The notes under the pieces are model-generated. The model saw only the letters and a program-made list of their open reading frames with translations. It ran no database searches and was not told the origin of the DNA. DNA of 64,000 nucleotides, taken from Desulfocorpusculum sp964414345 (GTDB lineage: Bacteria > Desulfobacterota > Desulfocorpusculales > Desulfocorpusculum). The DNA is taken from NCBI GenBank assembly GCA_964414345.1, contig CAYPWF010000008.1:1-64000 (forward strand), written 5' to 3'. Below are positions 1 through 9,072 of this stretch, piece after piece (position 1 is the stretch's first letter; each line of letters begins with the position of its first letter). The position numbers and the translations under genes were made by a program.

Positions 1-221
1 TGGACATCCGCATGCCCGAGATGGATGGGATCGAGGCTTTGGGAAAAGTGGTGGCACGCCACAAGAACATCCCGGTCATAATAAACACGGCTTTCAGCGC
101 GTACCAGGAGGATTTCAGGGCCTGGGCGGCCGAGGAGTATGTGATAAAATCCTCGGATCTCACCGAGCTCAGAAAAGCCTTAAACAGAGTCCTCAAAAAA
201 TCATCGAGTTCCAGCCCATGA
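1..221 (+). CDS. Response regulator receiver domain, C-terminal part (partial)
   Basis: The gene enters from the left edge; the readable frame begins at base 3. The first residues, D-I-R-M-P-E-M-D-G, match the phosphoacceptor loop of CheY-like receiver domains, with the leading Asp as the likely phosphorylation site. The conserved switch Thr (IINTAFS) and the Lys of the K-x-x-D/S region (YVIKSS) follow at normal spacing. The protein ends right after the receiver fold with a Ser-rich tail, so there is no C-terminal output domain. Whether something lies N-terminal cannot be seen. Its stop overlaps the glgC start (ATGA), so the two are probably co-translated. Confidence 0.85.
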   Translation, partial: DIRMPEMDGIEALGKVVARHKNIPVIINTAFSAYQEDFRAWAAEEYVIKSSDLTELRKALNRVLKKSSSSSP

Positions 222-1426
222 AAGTCTTGACGCTTATACTGGCCGGGGGCAGGGGCGAAAGGCTCTACCCCCTCACCCGAGACAGGGCAAAACCTGCAGT
301 GCCCTTCGGGGGCATATATCGCATCATCGACTTCACTCTAACCAACTGCCTCCATTCGGGGATCAGGCAAATCCTGATCCTGACGCAATACCGCTCCTTC
401 TCTCTCGAGAAACACGTTCAGTTGGGATGGAACATACTCTGCACCAAGCTGGGGGAGTTTCTCCACGTGGTCTCGGCTCAGCAGAGGGTGGACGAGCTAT
501 GGTACCAGGGCACGGCAGACGCTGTTTACCAGAACCTTTACATTCTTCAGCAAATCCGGCCGGAGCTGACCCTGATCCTCTCGGGGGACCACCTGTACAA
601 GATGGACTACCGTCCCATGCTCAAGTTCCACATGGATCACGGTGCAGACCTTACTGTGGCCACTTTGCCCCAACCCAAAGAACTCTCCAGGCACCTGGGG
701 GTCATAGAGATGGACAGGGAAAACCGGGTTGTCTCCTTCCAGGAGAAGCCCCTGGAACCCAGGTGCATGCCTGATGACCCCACCAGGATCTTGGCCTCCA
801 TGGGGATTTATGTTTTCGAGACTCGAAAGATGGTGCGGAGGCTCGTTGAGGATGCCAAAAGCGATTCCCAGCATGATTTCGGCCGCGACATCATCCCCAG
901 AATGGTGGAAAGTGGTGACAAGGTATATTCCTATGTTTTTAGGGACCCCAGGACCCTGGAGCCCATGTACTGGAGGGATGTTGGGACCGTGGGCTCTTTT
1001 TGGCAGGCACACATGGATTTGCTGGGGGAGAAGCCCGCTTTCCACCTGCATGACCCTGAGTGGCCTATCTTGACCCACGAGATTTGGGCCCCGCCGGCCC
1101 GTATCGTGCCGGTGCGAAATGGAGGAAAAGGGGAGATCTTTGATTCCATGGTCTCCAATGGATGCGTGATAGAGGGAAGCTCTGTTGTGAGGTCAGTGCT
1201 CGCCCCAAATGTGTCTGTGGAGGCCGGGGCTGAAGTAACGGATTCGGTTCTCATGGAAGGAGTCAGGGTAGGCAGGGGGGCCAGGCTGCGAAAGGTAATA
1301 GTTGACAAGCGCTCAGTCATCCCAGCTGGCCGGTCCATAGGCTATGACCTGGAGGAGGACAAGCGGCTTTTTACAGTCTGCGAGGATGGGGTGGTTGTGA
1401 TACCGGCCGACTCCATCCTGGAGTGA
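218..1426 (+). CDS. glgC: Glucose-1-phosphate adenylyltransferase (ADP-glucose pyrophosphorylase)
   Basis: 402 residues, the family's usual length. It makes ADP-glucose from glucose-1-phosphate and ATP, the committed step of bacterial glycogen synthesis, in the cytosol. The N-terminal nucleotidyltransferase signature L-A-G-G-R-G-E-R-L-x-P-L-T lies at about residues 8-20, with the family motifs YQGTADAVYQN and SGDHLYKMDY further on. The last ~110 residues (GCVIEGSSVVRSVL, VRVGRGARL) form the left-handed beta-helix typical of GlgC. The ATG overlaps the stop of the upstream receiver protein. No other glycogen gene is visible nearby, so the operon may instead link carbon storage to the phosphorelay. 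Confidence 0.95.
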   Translation: MKVLTLILAGGRGERLYPLTRDRAKPAVPFGGIYRIIDFTLTNCLHSGIRQILILTQYRSFSLEKHVQLGWNILCTKLGEFLHVVSAQQRVDELWYQGTADAVYQNLYILQQIRPELTLILSGDHLYKMDYRPMLKFHMDHGADLTVATLPQPKELSRHLGVIEMDRENRVVSFQEKPLEPRCMPDDPTRILASMGIYVFETRKMVRRLVEDAKSDSQHDFGRDIIPRMVESGDKVYSYVFRDPRTLEPMYWRDVGTVGSFWQAHMDLLGEKPAFHLHDPEWPILTHEIWAPPARIVPVRNGGKGEIFDSMVSNGCVIEGSSVVRSVLAPNVSVEAGAEVTDSVLMEGVRVGRGARLRKVIVDKRSVIPAGRSIGYDLEEDKRLFTVCEDGVVVIPADSILE

Positions 1427-1452
1427 AACTAAAGGATTTGAGGAGGCAATCC

Positions 1453-1653
1453 ATGAATGTGGGAGACAAACTGGACATCCCCTTTGGGAAGGGTACCAAA
1501 GAGGGTACCGTGGTGAAGGTCTGCGAGAAGAGCGTATGGGTGAAGGTGGATTTTCCCAAGCATCCTGGGAAGCTCCTTCGCAGAAGGCTAAGCGACCTTA
1601 ACCGCGAAAAGAGCGCTGGAGGCAAAAAGAGGTTCTGGAGTCGCAAGGGATGA
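1453..1653 (+). CDS. Small basic protein of unknown function downstream of glgC
   Basis: The frame is open from a GTG at 1423 that overlaps the glgC stop, but the ATG at 1453 sits six bases after a clear AGGAGG (1441-1446) and is preferred, giving 66 residues. The sequence has a short glycine/valine-rich beta-strand pattern (G-T-K-E-G-T-V-V-K-V then V-W-V-K-V-D-F) followed by a Lys/Arg-rich tail, as in small SH3/KOW-like barrels. I do not recognise the family. It is probably co-transcribed with glgC, and a hairpin lies just after its stop. Confidence 0.6.
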   Translation: MNVGDKLDIPFGKGTKEGTVVKVCEKSVWVKVDFPKHPGKLLRRRLSDLNREKSAGGKKRFWSRKG

Positions 1654-1659
1654 TAGGAG

Positions 1660-1688
1660 GCGTGGCCCGGGCCAACCTCGGGTCACGC
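1660..1688. terminator. Hairpin between convergent genes
   Basis: A 10-bp stem (GCGTGGCCCG pairing with CGGGTCACGC, one G-U pair) with a 9-base loop lies between the convergent glgC-operon end and the SPFH gene. There is no good T-run on either side, so it may be a factor-dependent or bidirectional terminator. Confidence 0.45.
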
Positions 1689-1705
1689 ATATAAGCACAT
1701 GCTTT

Positions 1706-2548
1706 TCACTGCTCGTAGCCCTTCACATCGATAAAAGGAACTGCCGCTGCTGTGACTCTGGGGAGGTGCCCGTCCCACTTCTCTATGGCCCTCATGGCCG
1801 CCTCGATCTGTCTGAGCTTGACCAACTCGGGCGTCACGTTCTCCTTCTGGAGCCTCAGAGCCTCTGCCTCTGCTCTTGCCTGGGCCACCTTTTGCTCGGC
1901 CTCTATCTTGACCCGCTCCAGGTCCCTCTGGGCCTTCAGGGCAAGCTGCTCTGCAGCCTGCTTGGCCTCAATGGCCTGGGTGAACTGCTTTGAGAAGGCG
2001 AAGTTCACGATGGAGAAGTCATCCACCAGGATGTTGTAGCTGCTCAACCTCTCATTGAGTAATTTCTTTATCTCGTAGCGCACATTCTCCCTTTGGGTGA
2101 TTAGCTCCACTGCCGTGTATCTGGCCGTGATGGCCTTGACCACCTCCTGGACCGCGGGATCGATGATTCTTTCTTTGTATTCCTTTCCAAGATTCTGGTA
2201 CACCCAGTTGGCTTTTGAGGGCGAGACATGGTAGTTCACGGCTATGGTGGAGTGGGCCTCCTGCAGGTCTTTGGAGACTGATTCGGCCCCGGTCTGGGAT
2301 TTTTGAACCTTCACATCCATCTTGACCACCCGCTGCATTATGGGCACCCTCAAGTGAAGGCCTTCATCCAGCACGGTGTCTTGAACTGCACCGAAGTTCA
2401 GGACCACTCCCCTCTCCCCTGCCCCTATTATCACGAAGGGGTTCAAAAGGAGCATCGAGATGCCGATCACCACCACAATGCCAAGGATCCGGGCTATCCT
2501 GGCTCCTTTGTGCGCCACCATGACCACGCTCTCAGCAGTGTCTTTCAT
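1706..2548 (-). CDS. SPFH/prohibitin-family membrane protein (HflC-like)
   Basis: One N-terminal membrane anchor (about residues 18-40, rich in Ile/Val/Leu) is followed by an SPFH/band-7 domain (GERGVVLNFGAV, then EGLHLRVPI) and a long Ala/Glu/Lys-rich coiled coil (AIEAKQAAEQLALKAQRDLERV region). This is the architecture of prohibitin/HflC proteins that scaffold membrane protease or raft-like assemblies. The frame is open upstream to 2698, but the ATG at 2548 has a Shine-Dalgarno GGAGGTG just before it and the extension is not family-like. It is divergent from the acyl-CoA synthetase gene; no HflK or FtsH partner is adjacent. Confidence 0.88.
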   Translation of the reverse strand: MKDTAESVVMVAHKGARIARILGIVVVIGISMLLLNPFVIIGAGERGVVLNFGAVQDTVLDEGLHLRVPIMQRVVKMDVKVQKSQTGAESVSKDLQEAHSTIAVNYHVSPSKANWVYQNLGKEYKERIIDPAVQEVVKAITARYTAVELITQRENVRYEIKKLLNERLSSYNILVDDFSIVNFAFSKQFTQAIEAKQAAEQLALKAQRDLERVKIEAEQKVAQARAEAEALRLQKENVTPELVKLRQIEAAMRAIEKWDGHLPRVTAAAVPFIDVKGYEQ

Positions 2549-2664
2549 CGGAACACCTCCTATAGTCGCCATCATGCTCCTTGTCAGCCCGGGGCCCCTT
2601 CTGGTAGGATCCTGTGTCTGCCTGTGAAGCACAGCCCCAGGCCAGTATCCATGGGAGGAGAGAC

Positions 2665-4059
2665 TTGGATCAGACCCTCCAGCGATTCTTCGAGCCAAAA
2701 AGCGTTGCCGTCGTTGGGGCCTCGGCCACCCCTCATAAGCCGGGCAACGACGTGGTCAAGAACATCCTGGCCAATGAATACGACGGGAAGCTCTATCTGG
2801 TCAACCCCAAAGGAGAGGAGATCCTGGGAATAAAAGCGTATCGCTCCATAGCCCAGCTTCCCCAAGGCATAGATCTTGCCGTGGTGATCCTCCCGGCCCA
2901 GGCCAATCCCCAGGCTGTGAGGGAATGCGCGGCCAGGGGGATAAGGGCAATAGTGCTGGCGGCAGGTGGCTTCTCCGAGGTCGACCAGCAAGGAGCCCAG
3001 CTCCAGGAAGAGCTCAGAAGGGCTATCAGGGACACCGGTGTGCGGGTCATAGGCCCCAACACCTCGGGCCACACCTCCACCCCCTTTAGGTTCACCTCCA
3101 GTTTCTTCCCCCTGGGACGCATCCCCCGCGGGAGGGTCTCATATCTGGCCCAAACAGGCAATTTTGCCACCCACACCATGAGGTACATCATCACCGGTGA
3201 GAACTTCGGGATCGCCAGGTTCGTGGGGCTTGGGAACAAGGTGGACGTGGATGAATGCGATGTGCTGGAGTACTACGCGCAGGACCCCGAGACCTTTGCG
3301 ATCCTGGCATACCTGGAGAGCTTCCAGAGACCCAGGCGCTTCCTGGAGCTGGCCCGGGCCATGACCCCCAAAAAACCTTTGATCCTTCTTAAAGGCGGTC
3401 TCACTAACGAGGGCGCTCAGGCTGCCGTGGCCCACACAGCGGCACTGGCTTCCGATGAGCGCATCGCCCAGGGGGCCATGGCCCAGGCGGGCATAGTGCA
3501 GGTGGAGGATTACACCCACCTGGTCCTGGCAGCCAAGGCCCTTTCATGGATGGGACTCCCAAGGGGGAACCGGGTCAGTTTCATGGCCCCTTCAGGAGCC
3601 ATGCTGGTTATCCTAACAGACCTTTGCCGCAGGAGATGGGCTCTAGAGGTGCCCCAGGTGGAGGAGGACACAAGGCAGAGGCTTCAAGAGATAAGCCCCT
3701 CTTACATCCGCATGAGAAACCCAGTGGACATCTGGCCGGCCGCGTACCTCCACGGGATAGAGTTTGCTTACAGGGAGGCCATGGAGGCGGTGCTCCAGGA
3801 TCCCAACATAGACGCGGTGGTGCCCATCCTCATGCTCACAAAATTGATCGGTGTCCCTCCTCTGGATTTCCTGGTGGAGTTGGCCCGCAAGTACCCAGAA
3901 AAGCCCATATATGTTACCTTCAGCGGGGACAAGGATTGCATGGAGGAGGCCAAGGCCTACTTGGAGCCTCGGGGCGTGCCAGTCTTTTTTTTCATAGAAG
4001 AGCCCTTTGAGGTGCTCTCCATTCTATGGAGGTGCCGGAAGGCTATGGAGAGGGGATGA
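2665..4059 (+). CDS. Acyl-CoA synthetase (NDP-forming), CoA-binding alpha-type subunit
   Basis: Residues 10-130 are the CoA-binding Rossmann domain (FEPKSVAVVGAS, VNPKGEEILG); two succinyl-CoA-ligase-like flavodoxin domains follow. The A-H-T-A-A-L motif holds the His (about residue 257) that becomes phosphorylated in ADP-forming acetyl-CoA synthetases. The ATP-grasp beta half is absent from this polypeptide and not encoded next to it, so it would need a separate partner. A GTG at 2614 keeps the frame open, but the TTG at 2665 follows GGAGG with ideal spacing and begins where homologues usually begin. It may extract energy from acyl-CoA thioesters. The acyl substrate is unknown. Confidence 0.88.
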   Translation: MDQTLQRFFEPKSVAVVGASATPHKPGNDVVKNILANEYDGKLYLVNPKGEEILGIKAYRSIAQLPQGIDLAVVILPAQANPQAVRECAARGIRAIVLAAGGFSEVDQQGAQLQEELRRAIRDTGVRVIGPNTSGHTSTPFRFTSSFFPLGRIPRGRVSYLAQTGNFATHTMRYIITGENFGIARFVGLGNKVDVDECDVLEYYAQDPETFAILAYLESFQRPRRFLELARAMTPKKPLILLKGGLTNEGAQAAVAHTAALASDERIAQGAMAQAGIVQVEDYTHLVLAAKALSWMGLPRGNRVSFMAPSGAMLVILTDLCRRRWALEVPQVEEDTRQRLQEISPSYIRMRNPVDIWPAAYLHGIEFAYREAMEAVLQDPNIDAVVPILMLTKLIGVPPLDFLVELARKYPEKPIYVTFSGDKDCMEEAKAYLEPRGVPVFFFIEEPFEVLSILWRCRKAMERG

Positions 4060-4628
4060 GCCTTCAAGCCCCGGCAGGACTATTTACGGCCGAGGGGGTA
4101 AACCCCGCCCCTGCGGAATCACACCCCAACCAATTGAAATTTTTGGGGTTGGGTTGGGGATGCGTTTGGTTGGACCTTTGGTTTTACGGGCGGGGGTAAA
4201 ACCCGCCCCAACGAAATCAGACATCCAACTCATTGCAATTGTTGAAGTCCTCAGTGGTGGGTCATTCCAGATGAGGTTCAAGGTGGATCACGCTTTAACC
4301 CAAGAGACCTGGCCATGAGGTCAAAGATGTCGCACTCTTCAACCCTGTATTGCACTCTCCCGCATGCTTTATTGGTGCCTATCTTACTCGGTTGTCATCT
4401 TCGAAAAGCGAATAAAGACAAGGTTCAGCCGCGCTCGGGCCGGTAAATCATTCCCTTATGATGACGCTTGAGCCAAGCCTTGGCCTGGTGTACCCTAGTG
4501 TACCTGGTTATGGCCAAATTCAGGCTAATTTACCACTCCCCTCTGGAAGCTGGTCTGTACAGCAGTGGTTGGACGGCATGGGATGGCCGGGGCCAGAGGG
4601 CTTTGTATCTCCTGGCCATAGCGGCCGC
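4060..4628. other. Intergenic region without a supported gene
   Basis: No ORF here has family-like sequence or a convincing start. The left third holds two palindromic direct repeats (annotated separately). The middle, read on the minus strand, has a short open stretch ending near 4272 that could be the remnant of a coding sequence, but it is too short to identify. I see no tRNA or obvious terminator. Confidence 0.6.
4083..4218. repeat. Pair of GC-rich palindromic repeats (REP/BIME-like)
   Basis: Two related ~37-bp units, 4083-4120 and 4182-4218, start with TTTACGG, end with GGAATC/GAAATC, and each hold a palindrome (GGGGGTAAACCCC in the first, GGGCGGGGGTAAAACCCGCCC in the second, written here as imperfect arms). 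The spacer contains a second inverted pair, CCCCAACC against GGGGTTGG. Read backwards they encode the GAGFTPAR-type spurious peptide often produced by such dispersed repeats. Confidence 0.7.
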
Positions 4629-5888
4629 TCAAAAGGTCCCCGCCAATGAGCCTGCGTATCCTGTGAGCTCCGCGTAGCCCTCAGAGGTTACCTGCCTGCC
4701 CCGAGAGCGCCCCCTTCCCTCCACCGCCCCTTCCCAGTAAATGACGCCTGTGGAGGACTCCGCAAGCAACTCCTGTTCGGGCATGAGAGGGGCCAACTCC
4801 ACCTCCAGTTCCAAAGACGGGACTCGGATCCTCCACCCGCTGGGGTAGACTCCACCGCTCCTGGGGCTGCGCCAGTGCCTCGTTACCTCCACCGAGAAGT
4901 CCTGGAGTGCTAGATGAAGCCAAACCCCGTCCGGCTCCACTAGGGTGCCGGAGGAGGCCGGATCCAAGGAGCCGTCCTCTCTGCGAAGATGGTAGATCAT
5001 GAGGTCTCGACCATCAGAGAGATGCAGCCCGAACCAATCCCACCCTCTTTGGTCCGGCCCGAGCTGGTTGGAGCCGAACTCATGATCGAACCAGCTCTTG
5101 CCCCGGACCTCAACAGGCCGCGAGTCTCTCCCGCTCCTGATGAGACCGGTGGTCTCCAAGGCCGTGAGAGAGGCGTAGTAGGAGGCCTGTCCCTCTCTTT
5201 CCCCTTTCCTGCTGAGTCCTCCTTCCCCATGCAGGACCACCGGCTTGGTGGGCCTTAGCCTCAAGCTCAACCCCTTCTCCTCGTCCGCTGCGTCGAGGAG
5301 GATCTGCTCCCCCTCCATCCTAGCCCTCCAGTTCAAGACCCAGACATCCATCCTGGAACTCTCCGCCCCAGCCAGGCCAGGGCCTGTCCTGGAGGCCCTC
5401 TCCGTCCAGCGGAAGGTCTTCGAGGATAGGTCGGTCAAGGCGAAATGGGCCAAAAACACGTCCCGCACGGACCAGGGAGTTGACTGGACGGGCAGCTCCT
5501 TTCGGATCCCCTGACGGAAGAAGGTGAGCTGATACCCGTATCTGTTGCCGTAGGCGTCCAGGAGGCAACCTGTGAAGTACCACCACTCGGTGCGATATTC
5601 AGGGTGAGCCCCATGGTCCCTGGGAAAGGACCAGGGCCTAGGCTCAACGGCCCGGAGCCACTCGGAGGCTCCTGTCTCGTTCCCACCGTATGGCCACAGC
5701 ATGGCCGCGACAGCCAGAGAAACTATCTTCCAGATGTCACGCGTGCGTTCGAACACAGGTTGACCCCTACTTTTTAATGTTGACCCTCGGCTGCCACCAA
5801 CTTCTTTCCGGGCATGCGCAGTCTTCAATTTCTCCTCTGGGGCCTGTGCCATTCCAGGCAGCATGAAGAAAGAGAAAACCCCTTTCAC
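4629..5888 (-). CDS. AttH/CrtC-like lipocalin-fold exported protein
   Basis: The family signature YRTEWWYFTGCL and the later W-F-D-H-E-F-G-S and WDWFGLHL segments match the AttH / carotenoid 1,2-hydratase-like lipocalin family. The GTG at 5888 overlaps the permease stop (GTGA), suggesting coupling. The hydrophobic segment WKIVSLAVAAML would then sit at residues 53-64. A second GTG at 5756 would place it as an ordinary N-terminal signal sequence and is a credible alternative start. Genes of this family commonly accompany LolCDE/MacB-like ABC systems, so an envelope role (lipid or lipoprotein handling) is more likely than carotenoid chemistry. The exact activity is unknown. Confidence 0.85.
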   Translation of the reverse strand: MKGVFSFFMLPGMAQAPEEKLKTAHARKEVGGSRGSTLKSRGQPVFERTRDIWKIVSLAVAAMLWPYGGNETGASEWLRAVEPRPWSFPRDHGAHPEYRTEWWYFTGCLLDAYGNRYGYQLTFFRQGIRKELPVQSTPWSVRDVFLAHFALTDLSSKTFRWTERASRTGPGLAGAESSRMDVWVLNWRARMEGEQILLDAADEEKGLSLRLRPTKPVVLHGEGGLSRKGEREGQASYYASLTALETTGLIRSGRDSRPVEVRGKSWFDHEFGSNQLGPDQRGWDWFGLHLSDGRDLMIYHLRREDGSLDPASSGTLVEPDGVWLHLALQDFSVEVTRHWRSPRSGGVYPSGWRIRVPSLELEVELAPLMPEQELLAESSTGVIYWEGAVEGRGRSRGRQVTSEGYAELTGYAGSLAGTF

Positions 5889-8374
5889 TCCTCCCTGATC
5901 TGCATCTGGGGATAAGTTCTCCAGACCCTCCAGATGGGATACACTGCCGCGGCGAGACTACCTATGGTCGCCGTTGCCCATGTTATCAGGTAGGGGCCCC
6001 AGTTGAAGTGAAAGAAGACGGTCCAGTTGAAGCTTCGCAAATTGATCACGTAGATGAGGACCCATGCCAGGGCGGTCCCTACCGCTGCGCTCAGCGCGTA
6101 GCTCACCAGACCCATTCCTAGGCCCTCCATCAGGGTCATGGATGCCACACGGGAGGTTGAAAATCCCAGGGCCCTGTAGATTCCGAAGTCTCGTTGTCGC
6201 TCCATGAAGAGGGTCAGCAGTGCCCCTGCGATCCCCAGGAAGGCCACTACCACGGCTATTATCCGCATGGAGCGTGTCACAGCAAAGGTGGAATCAAAAA
6301 ACTCCAGGATTTGGGCGTGAAACTCCCCCTGGGTCGCCACAGGGAGTCCCCAAACCTGGGCCCTTCGAACCACATCCTGGAGGATCTCCCGGCCTCCGGG
6401 CAGGTCTGGATCCAAAAATACCACTAGGGAGTCTATGGTACGGTCTCCGAAGAGTTCGAGGTATTTGGAGCGATCCATCATGATGAGCCCGTGCTCGGTA
6501 GTGTAATCGAAAAAGATCGCCGCCACACGCAGGCGGCTCGGACCGCGAATCCCATCCAGGAGGATCTCTTGCCCCGCCCTGACCTTGAACCGCCGGGAAA
6601 AGCTCTCTGACACTATCACCTCTCCCTGTCTCACCAGGTCCCAGTTCTCGTTCCCACCCTGGAGCCACCCGAACCTGGTGTAGCGCTGGAGCACCTTCGC
6701 GTCCACGGAAGACACATAGACCGGGGTCCCGCGATAGAGGAGCTGTGTGTTACGGTAAGGGTCCAGGCCTCCGATCCCTGGGAGGGATAGAAGCTCTTCG
6801 TAAAAATCCTCCGGGACCTGGATCTCCCGGCTCGGGGCTATGTACAGGTCCCCCTTGAGCTGGCTGTCCATCCACCACACCAGGGTCTCCCTAAAGCTCC
6901 CGATCATGGATCCAAGTCCTATGCTCATAGAAAGGGCCACCATAAAAGCGGCTACAGCCACAGCAGTGCGCCCCAGATTCCGGCAGATCGTCCCGGCGGC
7001 CAGCTTCCCAGCGACTCCTCCCAAGGATCGCAGAAAAAGATTCAACCATGGTTCCAGCCAGATCAACACCTGGCCGCTCAGGAGGCTGGCACCCAGCAGC
7101 AATGCGAAGGCGCCGGCAAAACCCAGGTACACGTGAACCTCGGCAGCGACCACGAAGACCAGGCTCGCTGCCAGCATCCCTGAGCCCCAAAGCGCTGCCC
7201 TGCGGGCCTGTTTCCCCTGAAAGCGACTGGCGCCCCTGCCTTGCAGGATGCGCACCGGATCCACGCGGGCCAATTCTTTGAGGGGAAGCGCCCCTCCCAG
7301 GAGGCTGGCCCCCATGCCCATCATTGCCCCGTAAAGGCACACCCACCAAGACCAGTCAGGGGGAACGGGCCGAACGAAGAAATAGAGTTTGCTTATGGTC
7401 TCTCCCACGAGGCCTGTGAGGAAGCAGCCCAAGAGATATCCGATGAGGCCCCCCAGGAGGCCGCCCGCGGCACCCAACAACAGGATCTCTGCCAGGAATG
7501 CCAAGAGGACCTCCCGCCGGCTCGCCCCGAGGCTCAAGAGTATGCCGGCCTCTTTTCTGCGGCTCACCACAGAGAACATGGCCGTGTTGTAAACCAGGAA
7601 GACCCCCACGAACAGGGCCAGGAGGGAGAGCGCCTCCAAGTTGAGCCTGAAGGCCCGAAGCATATCGCTAAGTGCCGCCCTTTGCTGGTCCGCCGACTCA
7701 AGGACGAACCCCGTATTCCACCTGCTGCGAAAACCTTCTGGATCCGACAGGATCAACTCCACCCGATCCACCATCCCCCTGAGGCCGAAGCGCAGCTGGG
7801 CGTTGGATATGTCAGAGAGGATCAATGGTTCGCCCGAAGGAGATGGAAAGGTGCCTTTGAGCAGCAGCCCACCATGGGAGGTTTGAAACATCTCCCCCGG
7901 TCTGACCCCGAGCCGGGCGGCCAGTTCATCGTCGGTGAAAACGGCAGCCTCCTCCAGCAGGAAGGAAAGGGCCTCCTCCCTGGTGGATCCATTCGACATG
8001 GAAGCACGCGAGGTGACGAGCTCGGGGCGGATGGCCTGATCTAGAAATGGATCCACTCCCAGGAAACGGGCGGTCCCCCCATCCTGGAGTATCACTGTCC
8101 TGTCGATCACAGGGGAAAATGCCTTGACACCAGGGTCCTGCATCAGCCCCAAGACCACCGTCTCTTCCACTGGGCCTGCCGGCCTTGTAAGCCTGTGTGT
8201 GGCCCGTCCCTTGAGGAACTCCACGGCCCTCTCGAAACTGGAAAGCGCGGTCTGAGCAGAAAGAACCATCCCAACGGTAGCGGCCACACCACAGGCGATA
8301 CCCAACAGCTGAAGGGTGCTTAGCCCCCGCCTGCGAGGCAGATATCTGAGAAAGGCCTTGGTGACGATTCTCAA
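5885..8374 (-). CDS. FtsX-family ABC transporter permease (two FtsX domains)
   Basis: 829 residues, about twice the size of LolC/MacB permease cores. A membrane segment near the N-terminus (LLGIACGVAATVGMVL) precedes an extracytoplasmic domain, then three helices around residues 250-370, another extracytoplasmic domain starting near residue 490, and a final three-helix bundle at about 700-820. This is the duplicated FtsX layout of putative lipid or lipoprotein extrusion systems. The ATG overlaps the ATPase stop and its own stop overlaps the lipocalin start, so three genes form one coupled operon. It probably moves an outer-leaflet or periplasmic substrate rather than importing. Confidence 0.92.
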   Translation of the reverse strand: MRIVTKAFLRYLPRRRGLSTLQLLGIACGVAATVGMVLSAQTALSSFERAVEFLKGRATHRLTRPAGPVEETVVLGLMQDPGVKAFSPVIDRTVILQDGGTARFLGVDPFLDQAIRPELVTSRASMSNGSTREEALSFLLEEAAVFTDDELAARLGVRPGEMFQTSHGGLLLKGTFPSPSGEPLILSDISNAQLRFGLRGMVDRVELILSDPEGFRSRWNTGFVLESADQQRAALSDMLRAFRLNLEALSLLALFVGVFLVYNTAMFSVVSRRKEAGILLSLGASRREVLLAFLAEILLLGAAGGLLGGLIGYLLGCFLTGLVGETISKLYFFVRPVPPDWSWWVCLYGAMMGMGASLLGGALPLKELARVDPVRILQGRGASRFQGKQARRAALWGSGMLAASLVFVVAAEVHVYLGFAGAFALLLGASLLSGQVLIWLEPWLNLFLRSLGGVAGKLAAGTICRNLGRTAVAVAAFMVALSMSIGLGSMIGSFRETLVWWMDSQLKGDLYIAPSREIQVPEDFYEELLSLPGIGGLDPYRNTQLLYRGTPVYVSSVDAKVLQRYTRFGWLQGGNENWDLVRQGEVIVSESFSRRFKVRAGQEILLDGIRGPSRLRVAAIFFDYTTEHGLIMMDRSKYLELFGDRTIDSLVVFLDPDLPGGREILQDVVRRAQVWGLPVATQGEFHAQILEFFDSTFAVTRSMRIIAVVVAFLGIAGALLTLFMERQRDFGIYRALGFSTSRVASMTLMEGLGMGLVSYALSAAVGTALAWVLIYVINLRSFNWTVFFHFNWGPYLITWATATIGSLAAAVYPIWRVWRTYPQMQIREE

Positions 8375-9072
8375 TGTCCGGTGCCTAAGATGGATTCTTC
8401 AGCCAGGATGAGCCCGTCCTCCATGCAAAGGACACGGTCAGCCACAGAAGAGGCCCGTGGGCTGTGGGTGGCCATTACGAGTGTGGTTCCCGACTCCCGG
8501 CAGCGCGTCGCCAAAATCCCCAGGACCTGGTCCGCCGTTTGCGTGTCCAGGTTGCCGGTGGGCTCGTCCGCCAGGATGATGGAAGGCCCCTTGACCACGG
8601 CCCTGGCTATGGCCACCCGCTGTTGTTCCCCGCCCGAAAGCTCATGTGGATAACGATCTCCCTTGCCATCAAGTCCCACTGAGCGCAGGGCCTCTCGGGC
8701 CAGGCCCGGAACGGGTCTCCCAGCAAGCTCCAGGGAGAGATACACGTTCTCGAAAGCGGTCAGGGTTGGAAGGAGGTTGAAAAACTGAAAGATGAACCCA
8801 AGGCGAAGCCTCCTGAACTCGGCCCGCCCCTTATCCCCCAAGGAGTCAAGCTCCCGGCCCTCGACCCAGACTAGACCCCTGGTGGGCCGATCAAGTCCGG
8901 CCAGGATGTTAAGAAGGGTGGTCTTGCCCGATCCGCTCCTTCCGTAGATAGCCACTATCTCCCCGGCCCGGATCTCCATGTAGGTCCCTCTGAGGGCCGC
9001 CGCTCCCTGCTCCCCATCCTCGCGGCCGTCGTATCGCTTCCAGAGGTCCTCTACCCGTATGATACTGGTCAC
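8371..9072 (-). CDS. ABC transporter ATP-binding protein (LolD/MacB type)
   Basis: All ABC motifs are present: Walker A GRSGSGKTTLL, signature LSGGEQQRVAIARA, Walker B IILADEPTGNLD, switch His in MATHSPRA. The LADEPTGNLD form is typical of LolD/MacB ATPases that drive FtsX-type permeases. The GTG at 9072, just after a GAGGGGCGGAG stretch, begins at V-T-S-I-I-R-V-E-D as homologues do. The frame remains open to an ATG at 9153, which would add 27 non-conserved residues. It is the first gene of the three-gene operon. Confidence 0.92.
   Translation of the reverse strand: MTSIIRVEDLWKRYDGREDGEQGAAALRGTYMEIRAGEIVAIYGRSGSGKTTLLNILAGLDRPTRGLVWVEGRELDSLGDKGRAEFRRLRLGFIFQFFNLLPTLTAFENVYLSLELAGRPVPGLAREALRSVGLDGKGDRYPHELSGGEQQRVAIARAVVKGPSIILADEPTGNLDTQTADQVLGILATRCRESGTTLVMATHSPRASSVADRVLCMEDGLILAEESILGTGH

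Noticed and set aside
497..1078. Long antisense ORF inside glgC
   Set aside because: Mirror of a well-supported gene in GC-rich DNA; no family-like sequence.
4007..4318. ORF across the palindromic repeats
   Set aside because: Its peptide is repeat-derived and the frame overlaps the end of the acyl-CoA synthetase gene.
4260..4375. Minus-strand remnant with E-C-D-I-F-D-L-M-A-R-like reading
   Set aside because: Only about 35 codons between stops, no start and no recognisable family; possibly a decayed gene but not supportable.
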